This document shows positions 6,522-12,886 of a stretch of 26,916 bases of DNA, piece after piece (position 1 is the first letter of the stretch; every line of letters begins with the position of its first letter). The position numbers and the translations under genes were made by a program. The notes beneath the pieces were generated by a model, which worked only from the letters and a program-made list of their open reading frames with translations, was not told where the DNA came from and did not search any database. The stretch is from a virus, in IMG/VR virus record IMGVR_UViG_3300027784_000032, positions 1 to 26,916 of that record; one strand, written 5' to 3'.

Positions 6522-6536
6522 CGGCGCCTCGCGCCG
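6522..6536 (-). promoter_or_regulatory. GC hairpin at the 5' end of the 6020-6487 transcript
   Basis: A perfect 6-bp stem CGGCGC / GCGCCG with a 3-base loop begins about 6 bases after the predicted start site of the promoter at 6548-6576. It may protect the transcript's 5' end from decay. It lies about 35 bases upstream of the ATG and does not cover the ribosome binding site. Confidence 0.5.
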
Positions 6537-6547
6537 ATTGCACTTGT

Positions 6548-6576
6548 AGGTTAGCAAAGCCAGTTAATAGGGTCAA
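6548..6576 (-). promoter_or_regulatory. Sigma70-like promoter with extended -10
   Basis: On the minus strand TTGACC (6576-6571), a 17-base spacer and TAACCT (6553-6548), preceded by TGC as in extended -10 promoters. The -10 itself is weak. It points at the gene starting at 6487. Confidence 0.5.
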
Positions 6577-6590
6577 GGTTAAGTCTGGAA

Positions 6591-7157
6591 TCAGATGTCG
6601 AGATCGTCGAGGTCGAGGTCTTCCAGACTTGGATCCGATCCTGGCGCTGGCTGCCTCTTGTCGTGGATGGCTGTGCGCTTCTGTGAGAGCCGGTCGATCT
6701 CCTCCCTCTCCCTGGCCAGCCTGATGTAGTCCGCGGCCTGCTGTAGCCTCTCTGCGTGGTCGTGTGCCTCCTTCTTGCACTGCACCAGTTCTGCTTGGTA
6801 CCAGGAGTCCTTGGTGAGCATCCGGGCCAGGACCTCCGGATGTTGGGAAGCCATATTCTGAATCCAGAATACAAGCCCCTCCAGGGTCAGGTAGGCATGA
6901 GCATCCAGCCCCGGCACGGAGACTAGGGCTATCACAGGCTTGTTATTGAGGTATTGCCAGTCTCCCTGATCCCAGAGGTAAGCAGGCTGCTCCACCTTGG
7001 AAGAATCCACCAAGTGGACCCTAAAGGTAGAATGGGCGACATGGCCGATGTGTGTTCCGGGTTCCTCCTGCTTGGGGTCTGGTGGGAACCGGAAGGGCAA
7101 TTCTCCGGCCCGTTTAACTTGGTCTTGCTGCTCTGGCGTGAGGTTCTGGTAGTCCAT
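6591..7157 (-). CDS. Early protein of unknown function with acidic tail LEDLDLDDLDI (188 residues)
   Basis: The N-terminus (MDYQNLTPEQQDQVKRAGELPF) is followed by a mixed domain with aromatic residues (VHLVDSSKVEQPAYLWDQGDWQYL) and a long charged helix (QAELVQCKKEAHDHAERLQQAADYIRLAREREEIDRL) likely to form a coiled coil. It ends in PSLEDLDLDDLDI, the most complete example of the acidic tail shared by several proteins here. I chose the ATG at 7157 because AGGAGGCAGT precedes it. It follows the two-span membrane protein gene by 8 bases and belongs to the helicase transcription unit. Function unknown; the layout suggests an adaptor between a coiled-coil assembly and a partner that reads the tail. 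Confidence 0.7.
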   Translation of the reverse strand: MDYQNLTPEQQDQVKRAGELPFRFPPDPKQEEPGTHIGHVAHSTFRVHLVDSSKVEQPAYLWDQGDWQYLNNKPVIALVSVPGLDAHAYLTLEGLVFWIQNMASQHPEVLARMLTKDSWYQAELVQCKKEAHDHAERLQQAADYIRLAREREEIDRLSQKRTAIHDKRQPAPGSDPSLEDLDLDDLDI

Positions 7158-7165
7158 ACTGCCTC

Positions 7166-7327
7166 CTAGTGTGGGAAGAAGAATGAGCCCAGGACCGGAC
7201 CAATGATTATCAGGCCGACCAGAAGACTGGCGACGACCATGAACATGGTGTAGAGGAGGCGGACAAGACCGCCTCCAAATACACCGAAGAGAATGCAGGC
7301 CGTAAGTAGGACAATGAGTCCGAACAT
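7166..7327 (-). CDS. 53-residue membrane protein with two hydrophobic spans
   Basis: The sequence runs MFGLIVLLTACILFGVFGGG, then a short basic turn (LVRLLYT), then a second span (FMVVASLLVGLIIIGPVLG) and the end SFFFPH. Two membrane spans with a short loop are clear by composition. The ATG shares a base with the helicase stop (TAATG), with GGGGGTTTA as a weak ribosome binding site, so it depends on helicase translation. The cysteine near the N-terminus is not in a convincing lipobox. No family is recognised. A holin-like topology is possible, but the position inside the replication operon makes a membrane-anchoring or exclusion role as likely. Confidence 0.65.
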   Translation of the reverse strand: MFGLIVLLTACILFGVFGGGLVRLLYTMFMVVASLLVGLIIIGPVLGSFFFPH

Positions 7328-8814
7328 TAAACCCCCAGGTAGACAAGATTCTTGAGCGCCCGAGTCTGGGCGACGTATTCAAGGTTGTATTCTTGCTTGA
7401 TCTCCCAGGCTTTCTTTGCCATTGGGTGTGGGATCATGCTGTTGTTGGCCATCTTGGAGTCTGTCTCTGGTGAGAGGAGGTAGACTGTCTGCCACTCCAA
7501 GCCCTTGACCTTGTGGATGGTGGCGAATTCTACCACCTTGCCTTTGCCGTGGGAGAATAGGGAGTCCAGGGTATTCCAGACTTGCTCCGAGGATTCGGAG
7601 CCGGCGACGATGTTGGCTAGGCATTCATACTGGTCCCGGACCTTGGACTCCTTGTTGGTGTTACCTTTCAGTCTGGCCTCCTCAATCTTCTTGGCAGACC
7701 AGTTCTCCAGGTTGGTCTTGAGTCTGTTGATGTTGTCAGACCAATTATCCTTGAGGACTCGCTGGAGATTCTTGTGCAGGTCACGGCCATGGACCACCGA
7801 GGGGTGGCCATGAACCAGTCTTTGCATGGCCAACTGGAAGAGCGGAGCGTTGGTCCGGCATAAGACTACCGAGCGGGGCTCCAACATGCTGGGCTTCCAT
7901 TCTCCAACAGGCAGGTAGGAGACTTCTCCCTGCTCGTTGTCTTCCCGCGCCTCGAAGTCCAGAACATGGCCGTGCTCCGAGACATCCTGGACCACTGCGT
8001 GTGGGCAGCGGAAGGTCTGGGTGATGGGGAAGACTTGCATGTTGAAGTCTTTGATGAATTGCTCCAGGGATTCTGCCAAGGCTCCACGGAACCCATAGAT
8101 GGCCTGATAGAGGTCCCCGGCGGCGATGAGTCGGCAAGACTTGGACATGGACTTGCTGACCATGAGGTGCTGGAGCGGGTTCAAGTCTTGCGCCTCGTCC
8201 ACGACCAGGAGATCGTACTGGCCTCGGGGGAATGGGCCTCGGTAGATGGAGGGCATGTAGATTTGGTCCGCGAAGTCTATGTTCCCTTCCCAGGCAGCCT
8301 GGATACTCTTTAACAAAATGGTCTCGATGACCGGCAGGTGGGCAGAATGCAGGTCCTCGTCGTCTGCCAATTCTTCCAGGGTTTCCCTGGAAGTGAATGG
8401 CTTGGGGCTGCCGGGGGCATTCTGCGGGACGATGCCCATGGACTTGGCAGCCCCGACGACTCGCATGATGTTGCCCATTTGCCTGCGGCATTCTGGGAAG
8501 TCTTCCAAGGCTTCCTTGGTGAGTTCATAGAGCTTGTTCTGGTTGACGACAGGCTTTCTGCCGATCTGCTTGTGCCAGACTGTGTGGCCCAGGCCGTTGA
8601 AAGTCTGGACCTTGCATTTGTTTGGGAGCTTCTTGCGGAGTTCGTCCGCAATAGACTTGTTAAAGGCCAAGGCTAGAACTCTGTCTTCGGAGGCTTGGGA
8701 GACTGCTTCCAAGAGAGTGGCAGTCTTGCCGGTCCCCGCCCTGGCATCCAGGGCGAGGTTATCCCGGCTATTCTTAACCGCGTCTACGAATGCTTGCTGC
8801 TGTTCGGTAAGCAT
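7327..8814 (-). CDS. UvrD/Rep-like superfamily 1 DNA helicase
   Basis: This 495-residue protein starts MLTEQQQAFVDAV. The Q-motif-like start and Walker A ARAGTGKTAT (residues 24-33) are followed by LALAFNKSIADEL (motif Ia), LLVVDEAQD (motif II), AAGDLYQAIYGFRGA (motif III), ATIHKVKGLEW (motif V) and YVAQTRA (motif VI). This is the complete set for an SF1A 3'-5' helicase, in a compact form with short 1B/2B insertions compared with the roughly 700-residue UvrD. It probably unwinds DNA for phage replication or recombination. AGGAGAATACCC precedes the ATG. It follows a small gene by 10 bases and is coupled to the small membrane protein gene downstream. Confidence 0.92.
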   Translation of the reverse strand: MLTEQQQAFVDAVKNSRDNLALDARAGTGKTATLLEAVSQASEDRVLALAFNKSIADELRKKLPNKCKVQTFNGLGHTVWHKQIGRKPVVNQNKLYELTKEALEDFPECRRQMGNIMRVVGAAKSMGIVPQNAPGSPKPFTSRETLEELADDEDLHSAHLPVIETILLKSIQAAWEGNIDFADQIYMPSIYRGPFPRGQYDLLVVDEAQDLNPLQHLMVSKSMSKSCRLIAAGDLYQAIYGFRGALAESLEQFIKDFNMQVFPITQTFRCPHAVVQDVSEHGHVLDFEAREDNEQGEVSYLPVGEWKPSMLEPRSVVLCRTNAPLFQLAMQRLVHGHPSVVHGRDLHKNLQRVLKDNWSDNINRLKTNLENWSAKKIEEARLKGNTNKESKVRDQYECLANIVAGSESSEQVWNTLDSLFSHGKGKVVEFATIHKVKGLEWQTVYLLSPETDSKMANNSMIPHPMAKKAWEIKQEYNLEYVAQTRALKNLVYLGV

Positions 8815-8824
8815 GGGTATTCTC

Positions 8825-9127
8825 CTAGTCGAGGGATGATTCTTCGGCCATCCTTTTCCAGTGTTCTTTGATGTTATATTCGATGTCTTGGATGTCGTCT
8901 TTGTCCAGTCTGCGCTCCATCCACCGGGCAGGGTACCCTTTGCGGTCGCAAAGGGTCCATTCTAGCTGCTCCGGGGTTGGAGGATGGCCGGGGTCGATCA
9001 GGTCGCCAGTCTTCCGGTCATACGTCCCCATGTGGCCGGGGTCCGGCGGGGTGTATGCCTCGATGTAGACCAGCATGGGTATTCCCCGGACCCTGACTGG
9101 AATGCAATCGTTGGGGCAGACTCTCAT
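8825..9127 (-). CDS. Conserved-looking phage protein of unknown function (100 residues)
   Basis: I do not recognise this protein. It begins MRVCPNDCIPVRVRGIPMLVYIEAYTPPDPG, a beta-rich segment with two cysteines, then GTYDRKTGDLIDPGHPPTPEQLEW, and ends in a charged helix with ESSLD. The third cysteine (TLCDRKG) leaves a possible metal site incomplete. GAGGAGGCACAA precedes the ATG. The ATGA overlap with the kinase stop indicates coupled translation, so it is part of the kinase-helicase unit. Confidence 0.65.
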   Translation of the reverse strand: MRVCPNDCIPVRVRGIPMLVYIEAYTPPDPGHMGTYDRKTGDLIDPGHPPTPEQLEWTLCDRKGYPARWMERRLDKDDIQDIEYNIKEHWKRMAEESSLD

Positions 9128-9717
9128 TTGTGCCTCCTCTTTAATTCTTCCTGGAAGAGATACTGCAACTCCGCTCGGAGCAAGTCTTTCCGTTGCGCGG
9201 GGTTGATGATTCTCTTGTAGGGGTAGAACTGCTTGATCTTGCTGAAGTTCCGCTCGGAAGAATGGTCCGAATGGTGCTCGGGGTGGTCTGGACGGTGGAC
9301 TTCAACAAGAGAGAATCCAGCGTCCATGAGCTTCCGGGCTTCTGTCGGATAGCGGCAGTCTGTGACGATCTGGAGAACGGGCTCCCCGGTGAAGAAGTCC
9401 CGGTCTTCTTCTAGTTGCTCGACTAGTAAGTCTACCCAGAATGTGTCACAGATTTGCCGCCCGGCGTCTCCGACTGCTTGGTAGAGGACCCGGAGACTTG
9501 GGAAGCCCGGCAAGTCTGTCAGTTCTTCCTTGGTAAAATCATCTGGGGTGTGGGGAGTGTGGCGAATGAGCAATTCGTGAACCATAGTCTTGATTGGAGC
9601 CGCGAAGGAGTATATCTCCGTGCGGATGATCGGAGTCTCCTGGGTGGCTAACTCAGACATAATGCTGGCAGCGGTATCCTTTCCGCTGCCAGCCGGGCCG
9701 AAGAATGCTATTCGCAT
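9124..9717 (-). CDS. Deoxynucleoside monophosphate kinase
   Basis: This 197-residue P-loop kinase starts MRIAFFGPAGSGKDTAA, with Walker A GPAGSGKDT at residues 7-15. The GK-D-T form and the later DCRYPTEARKLMDAGFSLVEVHRP stretch are typical of the phage dNMP kinase / adenylate kinase-like group (T4 gp1 type). These enzymes phosphorylate dNMPs to dNDPs to feed phage DNA synthesis. The VLYQAVGDAGRQICDTFWVDLL segment also fits that family. AGAGGAGAATCAGCC precedes the ATG. It overlaps the genes on both sides by a few bases. Confidence 0.85.
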   Translation of the reverse strand: MRIAFFGPAGSGKDTAASIMSELATQETPIIRTEIYSFAAPIKTMVHELLIRHTPHTPDDFTKEELTDLPGFPSLRVLYQAVGDAGRQICDTFWVDLLVEQLEEDRDFFTGEPVLQIVTDCRYPTEARKLMDAGFSLVEVHRPDHPEHHSDHSSERNFSKIKQFYPYKRIINPAQRKDLLRAELQYLFQEELKRRHK

Positions 9718-9884
9718 GGCTGATTCTCCTCTCTAATTCTGTTCTCGACGGCAGAGAGTAAGTCTAGAATGGTGTCCTGGGATACATGGGTGGCGGGGAC
9801 GTGGATATACCACGTCCCATCGGCATTCTGGGCCAAGTAGCAGTAAGACTTATGTTCCAGGTCGATGATTCTGGGATCAGGCAT
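9708..9884 (-). CDS. 58-residue protein of unknown function
   Basis: The gene reads MPDPRIIDLEHKSYCYLAQN, then ADGTWYIHVPATHVSQDTIL and a C-terminal helix (DLLSAVENRIREENQPCE). It is probably a small beta-hairpin plus helix. Support comes from AAAGGAGGACCAGTCA before the ATG, an 8-base overlap with the upstream gene's end and a 10-base overlap into the kinase start. I know of no family. The tight packing argues that it is translated. Confidence 0.6.
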   Translation of the reverse strand: MPDPRIIDLEHKSYCYLAQNADGTWYIHVPATHVSQDTILDLLSAVENRIREENQPCE

Positions 9885-10236
9885 TGACTGGTCCTCCTTT
9901 CCAGAGGAAGCGTTCGGTATTGCCGGTCGTGCCGAGCCATTCTGCGTCTGGAGGCATGTGCTCCGTTCTTTGGTCCTCTAGGTAGACTCTACCGTTTTTG
10001 ATGTAGGCTTCGACTCCCAGGGCGCGGAGTCTGGACATGGTGGTCTGGGTAGGCCACCGGCGAACGGTGGCCAGATTTATATCCAGGTCTCCATTCGGGA
10101 GGATTCTGGCCAGGTAGTTTCCATGGAGAAAGACTCTGGCCTCGCCGCCCCGAGTGACTTCTACCTCGGTATTGTCTTTACGCCAGGAGAGTCGGTTTCT
10201 GATGGCATAGAGCATGGATTCTTCGATCTTACGCAT
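9877..10236 (-). CDS. Small phage protein of unknown function (119 residues), beta-rich
   Basis: The start is MRKIEESMLYAIRNRLSWRKDNTEV. The centre (GEARVFLHGNYLARILPNGDLDINLATVRRWPTQTTMSRLRALG) follows a pattern I associate with widespread small phage proteins of unknown role, where a strand-rich core is followed by a W-x-T-x-TT-x-SRL-x-AL helix. GAGGAGACACCGCC precedes the ATG. It starts 12 bases after the gene at 10249 ends and overlaps the next gene. The family resemblance is from memory and no function is implied. Confidence 0.65.
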   Translation of the reverse strand: MRKIEESMLYAIRNRLSWRKDNTEVEVTRGGEARVFLHGNYLARILPNGDLDINLATVRRWPTQTTMSRLRALGVEAYIKNGRVYLEDQRTEHMPPDAEWLGTTGNTERFLWKGGPVNA

Positions 10237-10248
10237 GGCGGTGTCTCC

Positions 10249-10713
10249 TCAGTCGAGGCGGAGAATGTTGTAGCGGCGCCCGGCGAGGGCTGAGCCGCAT
10301 CCTTCGCATGGACGCCAGACGAATTCCGGGCAGTCTGAGCCCGGAACGTCGGAGGGGTCCTCGAACTTCGAGGGATTCTCCTGGAGGTCATACTCTAGAG
10401 GTTGGTGGCCTTCTGGCTTGAGTTCGTCGTCTCCCATGAGTTCAGCCTTCAGCCAGTCGGCGCAATCTTGACATATCTGGAGTTTGTCGCCGCCTTCCCA
10501 GTCTCCTGGGTAGGTCTCGACTCGGTAGCCTTCTTCCATGAAGGCTTCTGCTTCGTCGTTCATTACTTCGTCGAAGGCTGTTCGGTCCAGTTCTTTGAGG
10601 ATTTCGGACGGCCAGAATGACTGACTAGCTACGGTGATTTGGCCGAACTCGTCCAGAAGTTGCTCGGCGCGTTCTTCCAAGTCTTCATGGTAGATTCGCA
10701 GTTGGTCTGCCAT
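10249..10713 (-). CDS. Acidic protein with a C-terminal CxxC zinc-ribbon-like site (154 residues)
   Basis: The first two thirds are acidic and helical (MADQLRIYHEDLEERAEQLLDEF...). Cysteines appear as CQDCADW near residue 82 and as CPEF...CEGCGSAL near the end. The last pair resembles a zinc knuckle and could pair with the earlier CxxC. The C-terminus is GRRYNILRLD. GAGGAGGCCCGCC precedes the ATG. An intergenic region upstream can fold into two competing hairpins (10748-10800). I do not recognise the family; an inhibitor or adaptor role would suit its acidity but is unproven. Confidence 0.6.
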   Translation of the reverse strand: MADQLRIYHEDLEERAEQLLDEFGQITVASQSFWPSEILKELDRTAFDEVMNDEAEAFMEEGYRVETYPGDWEGGDKLQICQDCADWLKAELMGDDELKPEGHQPLEYDLQENPSKFEDPSDVPGSDCPEFVWRPCEGCGSALAGRRYNILRLD

Positions 10714-10747
10714 GGCGGGCCTCCTCAGTATTGGCCGTGTGGGTGGT

Positions 10748-10800
10748 GGAGTCTAGTGACTCCTGGCAGGGCACCAGAATGTGATGCCCTGCGAGGAGTC
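10748..10800 (-). promoter_or_regulatory. Two mutually exclusive hairpins between small early genes
   Basis: A box GACTCC(T) at 10758-10764 can pair with GGAGTC at 10748-10753 (6-bp stem, 4-base loop) or with AGGAGTC at 10794-10800. The second pairing extends the inner 8-bp stem GCAGGGCA / TGCCCTGC (10766-10773, 10785-10792). Both occur in the leftward transcript between the stop at 10803 and the ATG at 10713. There is no T-tract, so it is not a plain terminator. Confidence 0.5.
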
Positions 10801-10802
10801 TC

Positions 10803-10994
10803 CTAGTCTTGGAATCTGGGTTCTGGGTCCGGGATCGTTGGTGCATCCCGGCCGTCTGAAAAGACTGTCACGGTGTCCACTCCATTCGCGGAGTGGATAT
10901 AGAATCTCGTGACCCAGAATGGCCCAGCTTGGCCTTCCATGTAGTCTTGGGTTATCCGTATGTTCTTCGCTTGGTGGATGCTGATGTTTGCCAT
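10803..10994 (-). CDS. 63-residue protein of unknown function
   Basis: The sequence is MANISIHQAKNIRITQDYME, then GQAGPFWVTRFYIHSANGVDTVTVFSDG and a Pro/Asp-rich end. The alternating pattern suggests a small all-beta protein. TGAGGAGGCACCGCA precedes the ATG, the stereotyped leader of this phage, which supports the call. It follows the 123-residue gene by 12 bases. No family recognised. Confidence 0.6.
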   Translation of the reverse strand: MANISIHQAKNIRITQDYMEGQAGPFWVTRFYIHSANGVDTVTVFSDGRDAPTIPDPEPRFQD

Positions 10995-11006
10995 TGCGGT
11001 GCCTCC

Positions 11007-11378
11007 TCAGAGTCTCTCGTCCATGCAGTCTGCCATGTAGTCTTTCCAGTCCTCATACTTGTGGCCGTAGATGAGGAGAAGGTCGCCGGTGATGGGATGG
11101 CGGTCGAAGACCATCCCATTCTGGAGATAGGTGCCCTCCTTCTTCTCCATTAGCTCCCAGGCGACAGTCTCCACATCCTCTGGGTCCAAGTAGGTGTTGT
11201 TTGGGAGGAGAACCGGGAGTGGTTCCTCCCAATTCTCCCGGTTCTTGATCTCCCGGAGAATGCGCTCATCCGCCCAAGAGAGAAAGTCGTTGTCTGGGAT
11301 GTCCAGCAGTCGCGTGGGAAGATACTTGCCGCGGATGTCGGAGTCTCCAATCACGTCAGCGTAGTCTGTGGGTTCCAT
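11007..11378 (-). CDS. Acidic early protein of unknown function (123 residues)
   Basis: The sequence begins MEPTDYADVIGDSDIRGKYLP and is strongly acidic throughout, with aromatic residues spread over the length (WADERILREIKNRENWEEPL, YGHKYEDWKDYMADCMDE). There is no membrane segment and no cysteine cluster. TGAGGAGGCACCACC precedes the ATG. It is the first gene after the consensus promoter at 11452-11479 and a large leader hairpin, so it is probably among the most strongly made early proteins. Small acidic first-made phage proteins often act on host enzymes or mimic DNA, but nothing here proves that. Confidence 0.65.
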   Translation of the reverse strand: MEPTDYADVIGDSDIRGKYLPTRLLDIPDNDFLSWADERILREIKNRENWEEPLPVLLPNNTYLDPEDVETVAWELMEKKEGTYLQNGMVFDRHPITGDLLLIYGHKYEDWKDYMADCMDERL

Positions 11379-11411
11379 GGTGGTGCCTCCTCATTCTTGG
11401 TTGGTGGTAGA

Positions 11412-11442
11412 ATGGCGAGGGCGCGGTGCGCCGCGTCGCCAT
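11412..11442 (-). promoter_or_regulatory. Two-part leader hairpin at the 5' end of the 11378 transcript
   Basis: On the minus strand an outer 7-bp stem ATGGCGA / TCGCCAT encloses an inner 5-bp stem CGCGG / CCGCG with a CGCA loop and a 3-base bulge. It begins about 3-4 bases after the predicted start site of the promoter at 11452-11479 and ends 33 bases before the ATG. Confidence 0.6.
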
Positions 11443-11451
11443 GCATCCCCA

Positions 11452-11479
11452 ATTATAGAGAAGTTGGGTACCTTGTCAA
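11452..11479 (-). promoter_or_regulatory. Consensus sigma70 promoter
   Basis: On the minus strand TTGACA (11479-11474), a 16-base spacer and TATAAT (11457-11452) are perfect at all 12 positions. It drives the run of small early genes from 11378 leftward, possibly as far as the kinase and helicase, because no terminator is visible before 6006. Confidence 0.85.
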
Positions 11480-11485
11480 GGGGAT

Positions 11486-11504
11486 TTGGAGAATTATCGG
11501 GTAT
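11486..11504. promoter_or_regulatory. Candidate operator related to the sites at 13761 and 13801
   Basis: The plus strand reads GGAGAATTATCGGGTATGG, close to the minus-strand GGAGAATTATGGGTATAG overlapping the promoter at 13.76 kb (one inserted base, one substitution). It sits just upstream of the -35 of the consensus promoter at 11452-11479, in opposite orientation. Common core: TAATTCTCC on the other strand. Confidence 0.35.
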
Positions 11505-11509
11505 GGATT

Positions 11510-12169
11510 CTAGAATATCGAGTCTCCGAAGGGTTGTTCGTCCTCCGAGGGAATGGAGGATGGAGAGGAGTCGGGGATGGGAGGCTGAGGATCGGGCAGT
11601 TTGTCCAAGAATGAGTTGACTGCGCGGTGGAAGTCTTCGTCGAAGTGCTGGAAGTTCCGGCCGCGCTTGCGTTGTTCTTGCCGGAACTCAAGCCAGCGCC
11701 ACCACTCCTCGTCGGCACGATTCTCCGCGGAGTGAGTGTAGCCGCCTTCTTCCATGGAGTAGGTCTCGTAGGCTTGCTTGTAGATGTGGCGGCATTCTAT
11801 GAGGTCGCCCATCTTCGCGGAGACTTTGCCGCGCTTCGTGTTGAATTCTACTTCGATGGTGTTGTGGATGTCTTCGTATTCCAGGAGGATTCCTTCTTCA
11901 TGGCGACGGACTACCACCTGGTCCTCTGGGATGGTGGCTCCCTCGGGCCAAACCGGGAGTCTGCCTTGGAGCGCGGCAGTCTGGTTCTCCTGCTCGCGCT
12001 GTTCTTCGATCTCCCGGACCCGGCGCTTTCTCTCCCGGATAAGGTATTGCCGGATACGCTCTTTGATGCGCGGCGTGGATTCTTTGATGAAGCGAGACTC
12101 GCCAGTCTCGGCGCACTCCACCAAGAAGTTGTAGTAAGCGGCCATTTCTGTCTTGGACGAGCTGCTCAT
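11510..12169 (-). CDS. Charged early protein of unknown function with SSB-like acidic end (219 residues)
   Basis: The N-terminal part is helical and very basic (RIKERIRQYLIRERKRRVREIEEQREQ), probably nucleic-acid-binding or coiled coil. The middle (PEDQVVVRRHEEGILLEYEDIHNTIEVEFNTKRGKVSAKMGDL) looks beta-rich. The end is a Pro/Ser-rich linker with SEDEQPFGDSIF. A long disordered linker ending in acidic plus aromatic residues resembles SSB C-terminal tips, though the N-terminal part does not look like an OB fold. AGGAGCCGTCATA precedes the ATG, and a promoter lies at 12227-12256. I do not recognise the family. Confidence 0.65.
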   Translation of the reverse strand: MSSSSKTEMAAYYNFLVECAETGESRFIKESTPRIKERIRQYLIRERKRRVREIEEQREQENQTAALQGRLPVWPEGATIPEDQVVVRRHEEGILLEYEDIHNTIEVEFNTKRGKVSAKMGDLIECRHIYKQAYETYSMEEGGYTHSAENRADEEWWRWLEFRQEQRKRGRNFQHFDEDFHRAVNSFLDKLPDPQPPIPDSSPSSIPSEDEQPFGDSIF

Positions 12170-12226
12170 TATGACGGCTCCTCTTTTGGAGAATAGGTTT
12201 GTGGTTGGGGGTTAGTTTATGGGTAG

Positions 12227-12256
12227 ATTGTAGCATGGTGTACGCCAGTGTGTCGA
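12227..12256 (-). promoter_or_regulatory. Sigma70-like promoter with extended -10
   Basis: On the minus strand TCGACA (12256-12251), an 18-base spacer ending TGC and TACAAT (12232-12227); each hexamer matches 5 of 6. It reads into the gene starting at 12169. The leader is A/C-rich and without a clear hairpin, unlike three of the other early promoters. Confidence 0.65.
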
Positions 12257-12480
12257 GTGTTCAGTCTGAGGTCCGAACTAATCTTTGGATAGTGTGAACA
12301 GTGTGCAGGGTTGGACTGGTTGGGCTGTGTTTGGGGTTCTTTTGGGAACGGTTGTACAGGGTTAAGTCTGGACCCCCGCCGTGCCTGGGGGAGCCTGGCC
12401 CTCGCTTGGGTGGGTTATTCTGGGAGGAGGAGAGCTAGGGTATATAAGAAGTCTTGAATGTAGTCTGTCGCCCTTTAGGT

Positions 12481-12510
12481 GGGGGTAAGTCAGGGGGCAG
12501 GGGTGGGGGG
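12481..12510 (+). other. G-quadruplex motif
   Basis: Four runs of G (5, 5, 4 and 6) are separated by loops of 7, 2 and 1 bases on the plus strand, which fits a four-tract quadruplex motif with short loops. It lies in the gene-free region. Confidence 0.6.
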
Positions 12511-12685
12511 ACTCCCGGACACGCGAGGGGTCCGAAGAATAGCCTGCTCAACTGGTCCCAAAAGACTTCCAAAGGCGCACCAACCAAGCATGGCTTGGAC
12601 ACTATGCACACCAGAATTGATGAGGTCGTGTGGAGCCTGTGCGCCGCTCTCGCGGGAGCCTTCCGGGACCCTGGGCCCAGACACT

Positions 12686-12805
12686 ACGCCAAACAAACGC
12701 CGCCGCATGCTGGCGCTGTGAGACTGCAAGTATGGCGCGAAACAAACGCCCCCGCTTGCCGAGGCGCAATGCACTCCAGGCTAGCGGCATGTGAGCAAGT
12801 ATGGG
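12686..12805. repeat. Imperfect tandem repeats with AAACAAACGCC and CAAGTATGG boxes
   Basis: AAACAAACGCC occurs at 12691 and 12740 (49 bases apart), each followed by a similar CCGC(a/t)tGC stretch. The box GCAAGTATGG occurs near 12727 and 12795, each time preceded by GTGAG. Together they form about two units of 50-75 bases. They could be iterons, a non-coding RNA with repeated domains, or debris of an old duplication. Confidence 0.5.
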
Positions 12806-12848
12806 TGAACTTCCTGGGATAATTAGGCAGGGGTTGGTCAGGACGGGG

Positions 12849-12879
12849 AAAGAGAAAGGGCCCCTAGACAGGGGCCCTT
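12849..12879 (-). terminator. Strong intrinsic terminator
   Basis: On the minus strand a perfect 10-bp stem AAGGGCCCCT / AGGGGCCCTT closes a GTCT loop and is followed by TCTCTTT. It ends the short leftward unit made of the 199- and 46-residue genes, 8 bases past the stop at 12887. Confidence 0.85.
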
Positions 12880-12886
12880 GGCGGGA

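Larger units (their letters stand above)
12257..12848. other. Gene-free region of about 590 bases: possible origin or non-coding RNA locus
   Basis: Both flanking genes read leftward, with a terminator on the right and a promoter on the left, so the region is probably a transcription boundary. Open frames exist on both strands, but none has a ribosome binding site or a natural-looking protein sequence. What I see: a G/T-rich plus strand (12295-12360), a C5/G5 hairpin near 12373-12391, a G-quadruplex motif (12481-12510), a hairpin CCAAGC-ATG-GCTTGG (12584-12598) and imperfect tandem repeats (12686-12805). No tRNA arm pattern is visible. Confidence 0.5.

Noticed and set aside
12454-12822. Open frames in the gene-free block (122 codons plus, 94 codons minus)
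   Set aside because: They start at TTG/GTG without ribosome binding sites and have unnatural composition. The block is better explained by repeats and structure.
12257-12848. A tRNA gene in the gene-free block
   Set aside because: I found no T-arm GGTTCRA pattern with a matching acceptor stem on either strand.
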